Shown here: in pieces, positions 22,349 through 34,420 of the stretch
How the letters are laid out: each line of letters starts with the position of its first letter
Numbering within the stretch: the first letter of the stretch is position 1
NCBI GenBank assembly: GCA_030374765.1
Contig: JARGXX010000013.1
Location: forward strand, 1,302,001-1,366,000
Reading direction: 5' to 3'
Length of the DNA stretch: 64,000 nt
DNA from: Agarophyton chilense
Lineage: Eukaryota; Rhodophyta; Florideophyceae; Gracilariales; Gracilariaceae
The notes under the pieces: model-generated
Told to the model about the DNA's origin: nothing
The model's database searches: none
What the model saw: the letters and a program-made list of their open reading frames with translations, nothing else
Made by a program: the position numbers and the translations under genes

Positions 22349-22384
22349 GGCCTCATATGAGGCCAGTGGTCGTATAGACACTAG

Positions 22385-23210
22385 TATCTACACGCCCGAG
22401 TACTTGATCTCAAAAGAGGCCCACTTGGCCTCATATGAGACCAAAAGTTTTGTTAAAATAGACCTGAAATTCATTCAAGATATGAATTTTCAAATTTAGA
22501 GCAAAAAAGAAGAAAGAAAAATGAAAACAATACATCTTTATTGTTCATGAAAAGGCTCGAAACTATAGGCAAACAAAGCTTTAATACTGTTCTTTAAAAC
22601 GATATAATTTTGAAGTGGAAAACAGCCAAATATTTCTGGCCTCAAACGATCAAAAGAAAAATTCGCTGAACACTCTGCAGGCACATCAGGCTGACTGCCG
22701 TCCACGGTCCAGCGATCAACGAGCCTGACAAGCCGATTGAAAAATAAATGCAAATGCGATAGGAGAGACTATGCAGCGACGTAGTTAGAAGCAAGCACGA
22801 CGGTTTGCTATAGCTTTTACTTCTGTTTCCTCTACCCTGGCCTTCCCAAATCGGCGAGGGTAACACAATAAAATTACACCTACGAACTTCACACAGCACA
22901 CAGTGGAACTGCTATTGCGGCAGTGAATGAAGACTCCCTGGCCACGATATGACATATTACAGGAAGAGAAATCCAACATTGAAGTTACAAATAGAGTACG
23001 ACGGAAAACATGTTGAAAGTAGTTCTTTCTCTTTCAATCATCTAGTAATCCCTACTTCAAATATTGATGTAATTAAAAGTAGAGTGTTCAGAAGTACGTT
23101 CCAGTTATAAAAAAACTTGTAGATGGCATTTATTGCTTAGTTAAAAAGAAATAAGAAATGGCCTCATATGAGGCCAATTGACCTCACATGAGGCCATCGA
23201 TCGTATAGAT
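22385..23210 (-). mobile_element. Element B: 826-bp transposon with the same ends as element A
   Basis: It begins TATCTACACGCCCG four bases (CTAG) after element A ends, followed by the palindrome motif TTGGCCTCATATGAGACC. It ends with two inverse copies of the motif (23160-23195) and CGTATAGAT, then CTAA. The terminal inverted repeats are ~60 bp and imperfect. Minus-strand frames inside (22538-22979, e.g. HLFFNRLVRLVDRWTVDG) show no domain I can name, so it is probably a non-autonomous or deleted relative of element A. Confidence 0.6.
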
Positions 23211-23679
23211 CTAAATGTTTGAATACAAAGGACTGACTTAATATAATGAGTGTTTGAGTGTGTTTGAATATAAATGGTTGAGTTTGTATCAATGGTTGAT
23301 TAGAAACCGTTTATTATGTATCTTGTATCTGTTAAATTGGTCTAGCGAGGTATTTTCTCTTTGATGCACATAAGGTGGTCTAAGAACCAGTAAAGCCATC
23401 TTCTTCTCATAATTTTTATGTTCTATTAAACCTGTTTTTGTTTTGTTTGTTTCCCATTTAACTTTTAAAGAGACCATGTTTTAAGCGAAATTAGAAATGA
23501 GAGCGCTCAGGGCCGTTCTACGAGTCGACCCAGACGATAACAGGAACGTTTGTGAATTTTTGAAAACCTCTTTCCAAAAATAAAAACTTTCTCTCATTTT
23601 TCGAAGAAAAGCTGTTCAAAACCATTCATATGCAGGACATGAGAGATCGCAGATGCATGACTGAGAGTTCGGCAGCTTC

Positions 23680-24790
23680 TTGACGCCCGGCATGAATGAT
23701 CGTCAATGCAAACGCCCTATCAAACTCTTGCAACTTTCTCAGCTTTCTTGTTTACTAAAGCCGCCTTCTCGAGAAAAATACAAGCATTGGCCTCGCGGAG
23801 TAATTCTTCATAATATGTGCACTGTCCTGAGTTGTACGACGGAAAATCAGTCGCTGAGCGAATCACTGCATATTTCTCCATGGCCTCCTTTTAATCACGG
23901 CAGGCACATATCTGGATTAATTGACCCCATGTTTACTCTTATGTACCAGCTAATTAAGACCCAATATTTTTTAATGCATTCGGTGTTGTTTATATCACTT
24001 GAACGTAGACGAAGACAAGATTCAGTGGTTGTTAGGGCGGTTTCACATCCTGTGATGCTTTCTGTGACACTACAGCTTTTGGGAGGTTGCCAGTTATTGG
24101 ATCTCGTACTGGCCGTACACCACGGCTGTATCTACAGAATACCGTATATTTGAAGAAACGCTCTGCGCATTAGACTGGGTGATAACGATTACACGATTTT
24201 CTACAACAGAATCAGAATGTTTGGAGAGCGCAAGCAAATTTCAGACCTTATGAAAGAGTCCTTCGATGACGTCATAGCAGCACTCGACGTAATTGCAATC
24301 GACATATTCCAATCTTCTCTATCAGAGGTTTCAAAGCCACATAAATACTACAATAGGAAATGGTTCTTTACCACCGTATGGCGAGTAGCAGTTGCAGCGA
24401 AGTAAAAGTTCTCGTTTAAATCAGCGGGCCATGCCGGGCGAACTTAGGACGCAACAGCGCTGGAAGCGACTAAATTGTATGATTTATTTATTAGCGACCA
24501 TCTTTCCTGTTGGGCTACAGTGATTGGAGATAACGCTTATTTGAACGAACACAGAATCTTAACCCCGTTCTGCGGGAAAACCATTTCCGTGAAACATGAT
24601 TCTTTCAACTACTGTGACTAATCTGTTTGAGTTTGGGCGGAGCAAGAATTTGAGGAATTAGTTTCCCATTTCGGTATATTTTGTTCGGCAGTGCGGTATC
24701 CTATTGCGAAATCAACATTGATGATTATTATTGCAGCCAAGCTACACAAATTTACAATCGACATTGAAGAATCCTCTTTGTTTGATATGA
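23680..24790 (+). pseudogene. Harbinger-like transposase (DDE_Tnp_4 type), decayed
   Basis: One plus-strand frame, interrupted by about five stops, runs from ~23680 to ~24790. Its second half follows the plant/algal Harbinger transposase pattern: QLLDLVLAVHHGCIYRI (helix-turn-helix-like, ~24085-24135), DVIAALDVIAIDIF, DATALEATKLYDLFIS (a D-containing segment), VIGDNAYLNEHRILTPFCGK (GDNAY with the second Asp), VWAEQEFEELVSHFGIF (third acidic residue) and MIIIAAKLHKFTIDIEE (usually KLHNFCID). The order and spacing are convincing, although the match was made by eye. The stops show it is dead. Confidence 0.7.
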
Positions 24791-24819
24791 TATATCTGTG
24801 TTTTCGGAATGCTAGTATT

Positions 24820-24905
24820 GGGTGCTAGATTTCTAGTTTTGGCGTACTAGAATGTCTACGGTTAGCATTCTAAAATTCGCAGAATTTTGATGCTAGAATA
24901 TCTAG
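24820..24905. repeat. Imperfect inverted repeat after the Harbinger-like relic
   Basis: GTGCTAGATTTCTAG (~24821) is answered by the near-complement CTAGAATATCTAGC (~24890), with an inner AAAATTC/GAATTTT pair. It may be part of a transposon end; no partner was found upstream. Confidence 0.35.
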
Positions 24906-25659
24906 CGCAGAATAAGAGTTCAAGTGACTGTTATTGGGAATGTATAAAAAAAGCAAACGTCCATAACAGCATTGGAGTACTACCAATAATGGAAGGAAAC
25001 TTGGGCTATATCTTTCAGTAGTCATTCATTCCACATCACGAATTCTCCCGATAATGAAAGGAATATCGAATGTTACCTAGCGCGAGGTCTTTCATATCGC
25101 ACGAGTATCGTGACTAGTACGAACCGTTTAAATGCGCCGCCCATTCAATTTAATGCCCTCTAATCACCCCAATTGTCGGTGCGTAATACAGCGATAGCGC
25201 CAGCACTCCGAATGCTTGGGCGACTCCACCGGAAACGGGTTTCCTGATGTGAAATATGAAGACCCCATTTCATATCCGGAGACCGGTTTCCCGTCCTATC
25301 CCTCGCCCGATTGCCAATCACTACGCCTCGCCCGATCGCTGACCGCTTCTCCTCACCCGATCGTCGCGCTTCACTTCGCCTCTCGCGAAGCGCGACTCAA
25401 ACTGATCTGTGTCTCCATTCTCCGGGAACCGACGGTTCAGGCAGGAACGCTATCCATAAAGAACTCGAACAGAACCTTTCAACGCCCTTTTTCTTCGTCC
25501 ATCACATTTCTTAACATATTTAGATCGACAGCACGCAAATGACATAACAAGTTAGAACCGTATTCCTCGCTTCATTTAAAATACATTCCATAGCATCGAA
25601 CTTACTTGTTCCAAACTTCTGCTCGTTGTTTCGCCCACAAGGTTCTCCATTCGCATCAA
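24906..25659. other. Non-coding stretch
   Basis: No recognisable gene. A 108-codon frame at 25216-25542 has no motif and low-complexity content. It may include the left end of the Plavaka-like transposon, but no terminal inverted repeat was found. Confidence 0.4.
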
Positions 25660-26235
25660 TAAACAACAAAAGTCAGATCTCCATCAAAAACAAAACCAAA
25701 CTACATCAGCACCACACTCATCTCTACAGCAACCAATTCTCTCACTTGTCTTCCAATCTTGCCTCACTGTTTTTTAGCAGCAGAAAAAAAGGCAAATGAA
25801 ATCTCCCTCCTTAACCAATACCAGATACAATTAGAAATCGCACTTACCCGTCCTTCCATCATTTCCTATTTATGAAAAGTCAGCCGCATTGTCGTACAAT
25901 GAACAAATACAAGTCAGATCTCCATAAAAAAACGAAACCAAATTACTTCAGCGATGCACTCACCTCTTCAGAAACTCGCTCGAACCACTTCTTCTAGGAG
26001 GTTCACCTCCTCACCCAATCTTTCCTCTCTGTAGCTTCTCAACAGCAAACAACAACATTTCAGATCTCCTTCCCAAATCAACACCGAACACCAGTGGAAC
26101 TCGCACTCACTTCTACATAAATCACTTCTTCTCCCTTATTCCAATTTTCTATCGCTCCTCACCAACAACCAAAAATATGTCAGGTCTCTCAGTCCATATT
26201 TCAAAGCAGATGAAGCAGCAAACTCACCGATTCTT
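25660..26235. repeat. Degenerate tandem repeats, ~120-145 bp unit (about five units)
   Basis: The string CAGATCTCC and its degenerate relatives recur at ~25674, ~25798, ~25914, ~26061 and ~26181. Each is followed by an A/C-rich stretch and a segment like CGCACTCAC. The position upstream of the transposase suggests subterminal repeats, which CACTA-type elements use to bind their own proteins. Confidence 0.55.
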
Positions 26236-26299
26236 CATCGTGAAGGTCGCTGACATAGGTTTTCCCATGCTCACAACCAGAAGGACAGTCAACGCCCCA

Positions 26300-26690
26300 G
26301 GTCAACATAGCGCGCCACGTACCCCTAATCGCAATCCAGTCACCCCATTCCCCTCCACGTCACGCCACATCACCTATGGCTCGACTCGCGCTCTACTCGC
26401 TCGTGCATGACCTGGAACAGAGCCAACGCAACGGATCTGCCTAGCGCATCACGTATCTCCCAATTGCCAGCCGGTCACACCCCTCACCCTCGACCCCACG
26501 CTGCAACACCTATCGGTCCACTCGCGCTCCGCCCGCTCGCGCATGACCAGAAACAGGTTTGACGCGTAGATCAACGTAGACCACGTACCTACCAGTCGCA
26601 AGCTGGCCAACCTTTCACCCTCAACCTCACGCTCCATCACTTAACGCCCCGGTCGTGCTCCACCCGCTCGCGCACAAAGAAAAAGGGAGT
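26300..26690. repeat. Degenerate tandem repeats, ~135 bp unit (three units)
   Basis: Three units start at ~26308 (CCACGTACC), ~26441 (GCATCACGTATC) and ~26579 (ACCACGTACC). Each ends near CCCGCTCGCGCA or CTCGCTCGTGCA. They probably belong to the same subterminal region as the array just upstream. Confidence 0.55.
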
Positions 26691-27331
26691 CGCCACTTGT
26701 AAAACGCACGCGAAAACGTGCCCACTACCGCTTCTAACGCACCTAGGAAACGCGGATGGTCCGCCAGGTACAGACGACATCATATCACAGGATCCCAAGA
26801 TCCCACTACCGCTCATTCCGTCACTACTCACAATCAACACGAGTACACGCCGCCGCTAAAAATATATATATCTTTGAATATTTTCATTTCAACCCACTTT
26901 CCAAACCACATACGCGCTGTGTCTGTTCTGCGGCACGACTTGTGGGCGTCTCTGGCGCGTCTTTAGTGCATCACTTCACCTTGGTGAGTACTTGTGATAA
27001 GTTTAAACTCTCTCCACCGTCTTCATCCTGCATCTTCCTCACCTCCAGCCTCTATATATTCTCCCCTCTCACCTCGTCCTACGTCTTTTTCACCTCCCCG
27101 ATTTACTTTCCGAGATTGTGCACAGGCACCCTCCACACCATGCAGCCTTTTCTTTTCCCAAGGTGGACCGTCCAGAAAAAAGGCCACACCTCCATTGTCC
27201 AACACCACCGCCGGTGTCGCATCCGCACCAATCACAACCCCTTCCTCCCCACCACCCCGAAGGATGGCACTCAATCCCCACCGCACATGAAGCGCCCACG
27301 CATCCAGACCGCACACACTCGCTCCGTCTGA

Positions 27332-30330
27332 ATCTCAAACCGCCTTTCTAACAACGTTCCGCTGGTAGAAGCGGGCAACTACCATTCGAGCCAGCTCGCT
27401 CTGGCCTCACGCTCCACAGACACCGCCCACATTCTCCATGCTTCTCTTCGCTCCCCTTATCTTAGCCCTCGCCCACCCGTCAAGCTCCATCTTATCGTGT
27501 TTTACATCTCATTCATCGCTACCAAGCTCGGCAAACGCAAAGCCGACGAACTAATTACCCTCCTCAAGGACCCTGACTACTCACAAACACTCATCCAACA
27601 GGTAACCTCCGTCTCCCACTGCTTTCAACTTCATTTTAAACAATTTGAAAACACTGTCGCCTCCATCGGTTTCAAATCCACAACCGTTCGTCACAATCCC
27701 TCTAACATCACTGCAACTCTCTATCTCAAATAACCCGTCGATGTCCTTCTCCAGCAACTCCGCTACGCCACTCGCGCCAACCCCTTCTTCCACCCCGTCA
27801 GACCGTGTTTTTCAGATGGTTCTTCTGCCGTAGCTCATCCCATGGCTTCAAAACTCGGCAGATGTATATATCCGGACCTTAAACACCACATCCTCTGCTC
27901 TCAAGATCCAGTTGTTATTTGGTGCAACGCGGACATAATTGGCATGCAATCTTTCATCGGCTTCATCCCGCTCTACTCGAACAAGTCTTCCGCCTCCATA
28001 AAAAGCTCCCCTATCACCTCCTACCCCCTTCACATAACCCTCCTCAACTTTTCAGACTCCTTCCGCTTCCATTGCATCTCCCGCAACTACACCCTCCTCG
28101 GCTACTTTCCCACCTCGTTCGACGCCTCTTCCTTCCCATCCGACAAGGACTGCATCAAAGGCCACCCTTTTTCTTCAGCCATCAGCCACACCACCCGAAT
28201 GGAACTCATCGAAGAATCTCTACAAACCATCCTCGAACCCCTCGCTGCAGTCGCCCTCGAAGGTTTCCCTTTCCATAATGTAGACCAGGTCATCCGACAG
28301 TGCCACTCAGTCATCGCAAACGATGCTTTAGACATCCCAGAAGCAAAAGACATCTTCACCATCCTACATGAAACAAACACATTAAACCCCTGCCACAAAT
28401 GCCTAACATCTCGCTCCAACCTCAAACTACACCTCACTTCCCTATCCTTTGGAACCGTTTCCCACACCCGTCACACCAGATCCGCACGTGACGCTCTTCT
28501 CAAGGATGCCAACGACACCGAACAACTTCGCCGACCGCGCGTAAAAAGAACTCTCAGAGACCAAGGAGAACCTCTCCTCCGCACAAACTCCCTCTCCGCA
28601 TACCACTCCTTCTTCGAAACATACCCCCTTCTTAACATATCCCCAGTTCTCACCCCTTACTCTATCTTTTCCTTCGAACCCCTCCACAACTTTCATTTGG
28701 GTATCTCCAAGCTCGTCAGACTGGCAACCATCAAACGCTTGAAGTCCGAAAGCCTCTTCACCACTGTCGCGTCCTCCATGGGCTCCTTGAAATCCTTCAA
28801 ATCTATCCGAAGCTCCCTTCTCACCCATTCCAACAACATCCTCGCAGATATCGAAGCCAACTTCTCCGCATCCGTACTGCACATTCACTTTTCCACACCA
28901 GAAAACGGTACATACCTAAACGGAATCTTCAAAACGAACGGCATCAAAGGCATGCTTGAGGCAAAAAACCACCGCGCTCTCGACCTGGTTTCCCCTTTCA
29001 TAGGTGCCTTCTTCGACCGTCGCTGCGGTGAAGTTGACACAGATCCCATCACCTCCATCTTCACGGCATACGCAGACCTCTCCACCGCCGCACTACACCA
29101 CAACACTAGCTTAGAATGGAGAGACCAACGACTTTGCGCCGTCCAACACTCATCAAGCACTTAAAGTCTCTCTGCGTCTCCGTCCTCGCCCTTTTCCAAG
29201 CTTCTCACTTCGGGACACTCAAGTTCCACCTACTGGACCACATCATTGCTGAAATTGTCCGATACGGTGGTCTTGAAGTCACTGACGCCGGCATATACGA
29301 ACACGCACACTTCCCTTTCAAAAACCACTATCGAAGCACATCCCGAATATCTTTAACTGCTCACAAAGAAACAGTCGACGCAATCCAACTCACAGAAGGC
29401 TTCCGAAACTCAACCCACATTCCCCACCACATTTCCTCTTCTTCAAACTCCTCCTTCCGTCGTGCTCGACGGCTTTCCATGGTCTGCGACGGTACCACCG
29501 TACTCTTCCGCGACATCATCACTGCGAGGAAGTGCCTCCGTTCAAACCAAACCTGCTCCAATGCCTGTCTCTCAAACATTTTCACCTCTTCTACCCTTTC
29601 TTTCATCACCCAAATCTCACGCGACGACGTTTCACCCTTTCACGACCTGTGCTTTGAAGCTCTTGGATTCTCTTCGTCTTCCATGTCTCTCTCCTCTCTT
29701 ACTTTCTCCATTTTCAACTCCGTCTTCATCTACAGCGGGTTCACCACCACCTTGCAAGACTTCAACCAAGCATTCAACTGCATCCGCTTCAGAGAATCTC
29801 CAATCCCTGTCATACAGCGCATATTTGCCACCTCCGCCTTCGGTCCTACCAAAGATCCAAAGTTTTTCCACATTCTCGTTTCCGGTACTCCACCACCTAA
29901 CTGTAACTTTCCAACTGTTGGGGTCTGTGGGCTTCTCGCCCTGCTTCGCTTTCCCAAAAAAGATGAAGATTCTGACGAACGCGAATACGCTTTCGTCCGC
30001 TTCTCCGAAGTCACAACTCCTCTCGACCACGTGGATGAAACCCTGAAGTGCATCAACCTCCTCTGGGCAAAAACATATGGACAGGATCACACCATCCTCT
30101 CCGCTGGAAATAGATTCCAACGCTCTGGCTCCTATGTCGCACCCTGGTTTGGTCTCCTTCCCTTCTCCGCTATCCTCAGTTCTGTCCATCTGATTCGCCC
30201 GAACTACCCAGAACGCCTTTTCTTCCCGCCCCTCCCCTGTCGTCAACATCGCTTCTACATCAACAGATTCTACCGTGACCGACGAGCGAGAGCTTGTTTC
30301 ACTACAAAAGAATCAACCTTAAGCAAATGA
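27332..30330 (+). pseudogene. Plavaka/CACTA-like transposase, one stop and one frameshift
   Basis: A frame open from 27332 (no clear ATG) passes one TAA (27731-27733) and runs to 29164. The protein then continues in another frame from within 29116-29164 to 30330. The order fits Plavaka/CACTA transposases: YPLHITLLNFSDSFR and NYTLLGYFPTSFD (family form: L-GNIPKS-R, LL-YLP), MELIEESLQTILEPL, NPCHKCLTS (zinc-like CxxC), then EPLHNFHLGISKLV (family D-LHQ..KG) and LKFHLLDHIIAEIVRYG followed by YEHAHFPFKNHYRS. The match is to family pattern, not a database hit. Length is ~1,000 codons, usual for the group. Loss of frame near 29150 implies inactivity unless an intron removes it. Confidence 0.65.
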
Positions 30331-30592
30331 CACCCATCCTCTGATAAGAAAGTTATCACTAATCAATAATATCTTGTTCACCTCCGCCTTCCACCCCCTC
30401 CCCCTCCCTTTCTTTTTCTTCCTCTTCCGCCTCCCACATTTCTTATTCGTCCGCTAGCAACTCCCTAAACTCGTGTTCTTTAGGCATACAAAATCCGACG
30501 TAGCAATCAAATACATAACTGAGATAAGTCATCATCTCCTCCAGGAACACCTCGTACCGAACACTCAGATAAAATATTTGGTTCGACAGCAT
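30331..30592. other. Gap between convergent genes of the Plavaka-like element
   Basis: 262 bp of pyrimidine-rich sequence between the transposase stop and the end of the opposite-strand gene. It presumably holds both 3' ends. Confidence 0.4.
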
Positions 30593-33170
30593 CTAACACG
30601 CAACGGTCCCCTCAAGTTTCTCATTTCCCAGCACTTCAGTCTGGTTTTCATCCTTCACATCATGGTTCACAAGCTTCTCTCCGTACTTCTCTTCCCCCTT
30701 CCTTCTAGCTGTCCGTAAGACATCTTCCACAGAAACCGGCAGATGCTTCGCATACAGTTTCGAAAACAGCATCTCTCGCTTTCCTCCTCTACCCAGCTCC
30801 TCATCCAACGCCTCTACCACAGATGCAATCCACGCATCGAATCGGACCAGATGCATCACATTTCCATCGACATACTGAGTCTTCTCTTTTCTCCACGGTT
30901 GCTCCACACCGTACCCCATAAACTCTCTCAACAACTCTACACTCAAACAGTTCTTGATATACAAGTCATCAGGTTCATCCCAATACTTTGGCGAGGTCCC
31001 ATCGTACCCTGAAAAATATATAGCTTCTCCAGCTTGTGCAACCTCCACGCAGATTTGACGGGCTCTCCATTTGGGTCTTTCGGAAACAACTTCTCCCGAG
31101 CATTCATCTTCTGCTCTTTATACAACACATTCAGTTCTTCGTCATCCTTGTCAAGAGATTTTCTAACAAGTATAGTACACCCCAGACCCAAAAAAAACCT
31201 ATCTCTCTTCAACTCCTCCTCACACTGCTTTTTCATCCCCATCCCTGCAACTTTTCTTCATATCGGATTCTCCAACTTCATCCACACCACATGCAACAAC
31301 ATCTTATCACTCGCCCCTTGAAAAGACGGATTGTGGGCCTTCAGTCCCCACGACTTTCTTCCTGTTGCCAGCTCCATACGATCTAAACGCACCATCTCCT
31401 TTTCATTTGTAATCAGAATAATCGGATTCCGTTCCGCCCTCACTTCTTCTGCCCGGTGCCACCAATTTCGCTGCGGTTTCCTCCTTCCGAAGCACCACTC
31501 ACTAGTCTTTTCCTTCGCCAAACGCAATATGTTCTCGTACACTCCAGAGGCTACTCCAATAAATCGAATATCCACTTCAATTCCATACCGTTTCCGACCC
31601 CCCTTCCCTTTTTCGCCACCCACTTCTCCTGGTCGACCACGAAAAGTCTCTTGCAATGACGCCAGCAGCACTTCTTTTTTTCTATCTTCGCCCTCCAGCC
31701 TTTTCATCTCCCCGTGTGCGAGTTTCAAGCTTAGTTGCAAATTTGCGTTGTCATCCCTTGTCCTTTTCAGCTCCTCCTTCATGTCTCCAAGTTTGGCCAA
31801 CAGCAGATTCCGCCCCATAAATTTGTTTTCTTCATACTTCATCCCCTCGTGTTCGCCTTCCTTCCCCGGGCGATTTGCATCCTCATCATCTTTCTCTTCA
31901 TCCCCTCTCCCAGAGTCTCTCTCCTTTTTCAACCTACTCTCTCTTTCTCCACTCCCTCACACACTCGTTTCTTGGAGGTCTCCCTGCGCCCACTTGGTCG
32001 TTTGACCCCTAGGCATTTCCGTGTTCAACTGTTTTTACTGCATGATCCGGATTCTGCCGATAAGACGACCGTTGCATTGATCTGCGTGCCGGAACTTTGC
32101 GAATCTGCACTTTTTTCTTTCCGAAAACGACTCCTTTTCCCTTAGGCTCCGTCCCTACACGCTCGTCTCCGCTCACGCTTAGTACGGCTCTTGTAAAACG
32201 AACTTGGCCCTTCTTCCGTGTCCCACTCTCACCGCTACTTGGAATTATTTTGTTCGTTGCTTCGTCAAAGACGTGTTTCTTTAAAACAGCATTGCCTCCG
32301 CGTACCTCATCCATTTCTGAACCATTCCCTTCTGTCTCACTGCCGTCTCCTTTGTAATGGAAGTTAGCACCATGGGAACGACCAAACCTTCGCCTCGTTG
32401 CTTCTCTCTCGATTCCATCTTCTTCCTCACTAGCTAAGAATGAAATGTCGTGAACGGTCCAATTACGAGTCACCGGACCTCCCAGCTTTCTTTCGTTCCT
32501 CCTAACCACCTGGCTCACCGTACCTTCCGTCGCAGACGACGAACCTCTTTTTTGCTCTTTTTCCTTCACCGTCTTAGCGGAGGGCTTCATGGCTGGAGGT
32601 GCAGACGGAGCGCAGGAGGGTGTTAGTGGTAGAGTCGCCGCTTCGCCAACATATCGTTTCATGATTTTCACGTCCCAGAAATCGAAAGAGTTGCTCTCCG
32701 TTTCTCTCAGTCTGTTCGGTACGGTATCTGTATTTGAATGTATAAGGGTGATCCATTTCTTTCTCATCCTGAGTCAACACCTTCCATACCACCACAAGTT
32801 TCTCCTTCGGCTTCCCGACAAGTTTGTGACCATGCAACTCTCTCACCAAGTATCCCGTAAGCCTCCCCGTCGCATCAACTGCACGCCTCACAAATCCCTT
32901 CCCCGCGACCTTCTTTTCACCATTCGGCGTGGTCACCAACAAAGTCACCTGCTCGTCAGGTTTCGGCTTATATTATGGGGTTCCTACCTTCTTCGCCCGC
33001 GTTGCACCGCTGCGCGCTGTAGGCATAGCATCGTTCCTGCTAGAAGCCGTAACAGGCGGCTTGGATTTCGGAGACCTCTTAAGGAGCCTCCTGTTCCCTG
33101 CATTTGCATTTTTGCGCCGCATCACGTGAATCTTTCGATATGCGCCAGAGAACCTCTCGCAGACCATCAC
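30593..33170 (-). pseudogene. Accessory protein gene convergent to the Plavaka-like transposase
   Basis: Minus-strand coding blocks follow in order with frame changes. The first is a basic N-terminus (33170-32973). Next is a compact block GKGFVRRAVDATGRLTGYLV with KLVVVWKVLTQDE (32948-32770). A charged Ser/Lys-rich region follows (32767-32009), then a coiled-coil with KLGDMKEELKRTRDD (31932-31650), a globular block EVDIRFIGVASGVYENI, WCFGRRK and GASDKMLLHVVWMKLENPI (to 31258), and finally 31242-30593 (LVRFDAWIASVVEALDEEL). I do not recognise the protein. Its place tail-to-tail with the transposase inside one transposon-like block suggests a DNA-binding accessory factor, like TnpA of CACTA elements. 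That role is inference. Two or three frameshifts indicate decay. Confidence 0.45.
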
Positions 33171-34189
33171 GAAAAGCAGGGCGCGCTGACAACGTAAATG
33201 AATACTCGTTGGCTACATAGCCGTTCAATAGGGCTCATGAGCTTTCTTGACCTCTCGTCGACGATGTTGAACAGAAACGCGGACAGACAAAGGAAATGAA
33301 CGCTGCTTGAAGTCCTCTTCACGTCCAAACGAATCGCTTTTATTCTGGTTCGTGATCTGGATGTGTTCCCGTTGGAGAGAAAGGTCTGCGATCACACTTT
33401 GCACACCCTGTAAAAGCACCGTAAGAAACCGAAAAGGCGTGTGCGACTCGAGCTGGGCAACAAGAACATGCACCTCAAAATGATTGACTGCAAAAATATC
33501 TTTTTTTGTTGCTGCGCTATTTGGCGAGCTGCTCGATACCTAACGCAAAGACAAATCTCCAATCCGGGTCCCATAGTAGCTGCGACGGCGTCTTAATCTG
33601 TTTTTCAAAGCTTTGCGTTATGAAATGCCTCACTAATCACTTTATCAATGACAGCAGCATGTGCATCTCAACGAATGATATGTTCCAACTCAAATTGGTT
33701 GTTTCAATTTCTTCATTTCGTCAAGTTGAAACGATGCGACCGCGTTCGCCTGTATAACGACGGAGTTCTTCTAAACTCCAAAACGAGCTGAGCAGCTGTG
33801 CATTGTAAGTGGTCGAGCTTTGGAGGAGTGGCCATGGGTTGCGACTTGGCTAGTTCGTTCAACAAATTTGGAAGTTTGGCCCTCTCGCCGCTTTCAATCG
33901 AAGCATTACTGATCAAAATCGATTAGAGTAGAGAGCTTAACTCTGCGTGTGGCTTGCAGTGTTGAGGAAAGTGCAGAGTAATGTCCTTGTTTGCTTCGTG
34001 TAGCGTGTATTGCTTGGTTGTATAGAAGTGGTCGGTGATGCGGAGCAGCGCAGCCACCTGCACGCTCGATACCACCTGCCTCCCGTGCAACTAGCCGTCT
34101 TGCATGAAGCGCCGCTTCTCGTCATCGCTCAGCAGCATGTCTTTCTTTCGCTTTCGCTTCGGAAAATATCGCCAAGGGATGCCATCAAG
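33171..34189. other. Non-coding stretch between transposon and kinase relic
   Basis: Short frames only and no recognised motif. The right boundary of the Plavaka-like transposon should lie here, but no terminal repeat was identified. Confidence 0.4.
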
Positions 34190-34420
34190 TAGGTTTTTCT
34201 ATATAGTAGCCCGGAGGTCAATTGCCATCGAGCATCTCCACAACCTCTGCATCGTTTACCGCGATTTGAAGCTGGAAAAAATCCTCATTGATGCCAACGG
34301 CCTTATACGTCTCGCCGATTTTGGTTTGACCGAGGTGCTTCGCCAAGAGAGTGGCAACTCATGTCGTACTAATACCTCCTGCAGCACAAAGGAGTATGTG
34401 GCGTCGAGAAGTAGAAGCAA
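34190..34420 (+). pseudogene. AGC-type protein kinase fragment (catalytic to activation loop)
   Basis: One plus-strand frame contains AIEHLHNLCIVYRDLKLEKI (catalytic loop YRDLK, the AGC form of HRDLK), LIDANGLIRLADFGL (DFG metal-binding motif) and, after a short gap, CRTNTSCSTKEYVA, a degraded T-loop (usual RTNSFCGTEEYMAPE). Homology stops there. Neither the glycine loop nor the APE motif is present, so this is a relic. Upstream ~34010-34150 may hold decayed N-lobe sequence. Confidence 0.7.

Larger units (their letters stand above)
10379..22380 (-). mobile_element. piggyBac-like DNA transposon (element A), split by Gypsy1
   Basis: The left end begins TATCTACACGCCCG. It is followed by ACATGAGGCC and the 16-bp palindrome GGCCTCATATGAGGCC (~10421-10436). 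The right end (22349-22380) carries the same palindrome in inverse order and ends CGTATAGACA, the imperfect complement of the left tip (8 of 10). CTAG stands directly outside both tips (10375-10378 and 22381-22384). A minus-strand piggyBac-type transposase relic lies inside at ~11240-12830. Gypsy1 (12893-22156) sits between transposase and right end; without it the element is ~2.73 kb, a normal piggyBac size. Known piggyBac elements duplicate TTAA; CTAG here is an inference. Confidence 0.65.

Noticed and set aside
30593-33170. Reading the minus-strand blocks as the shadow of plus-strand frames (e.g. 31331-32005 plus)
   Set aside because: The plus-strand frames are Ser/Phe/Pro-rich mirror products of a purine-rich coding strand. 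The minus-strand blocks have balanced composition and continue one another.
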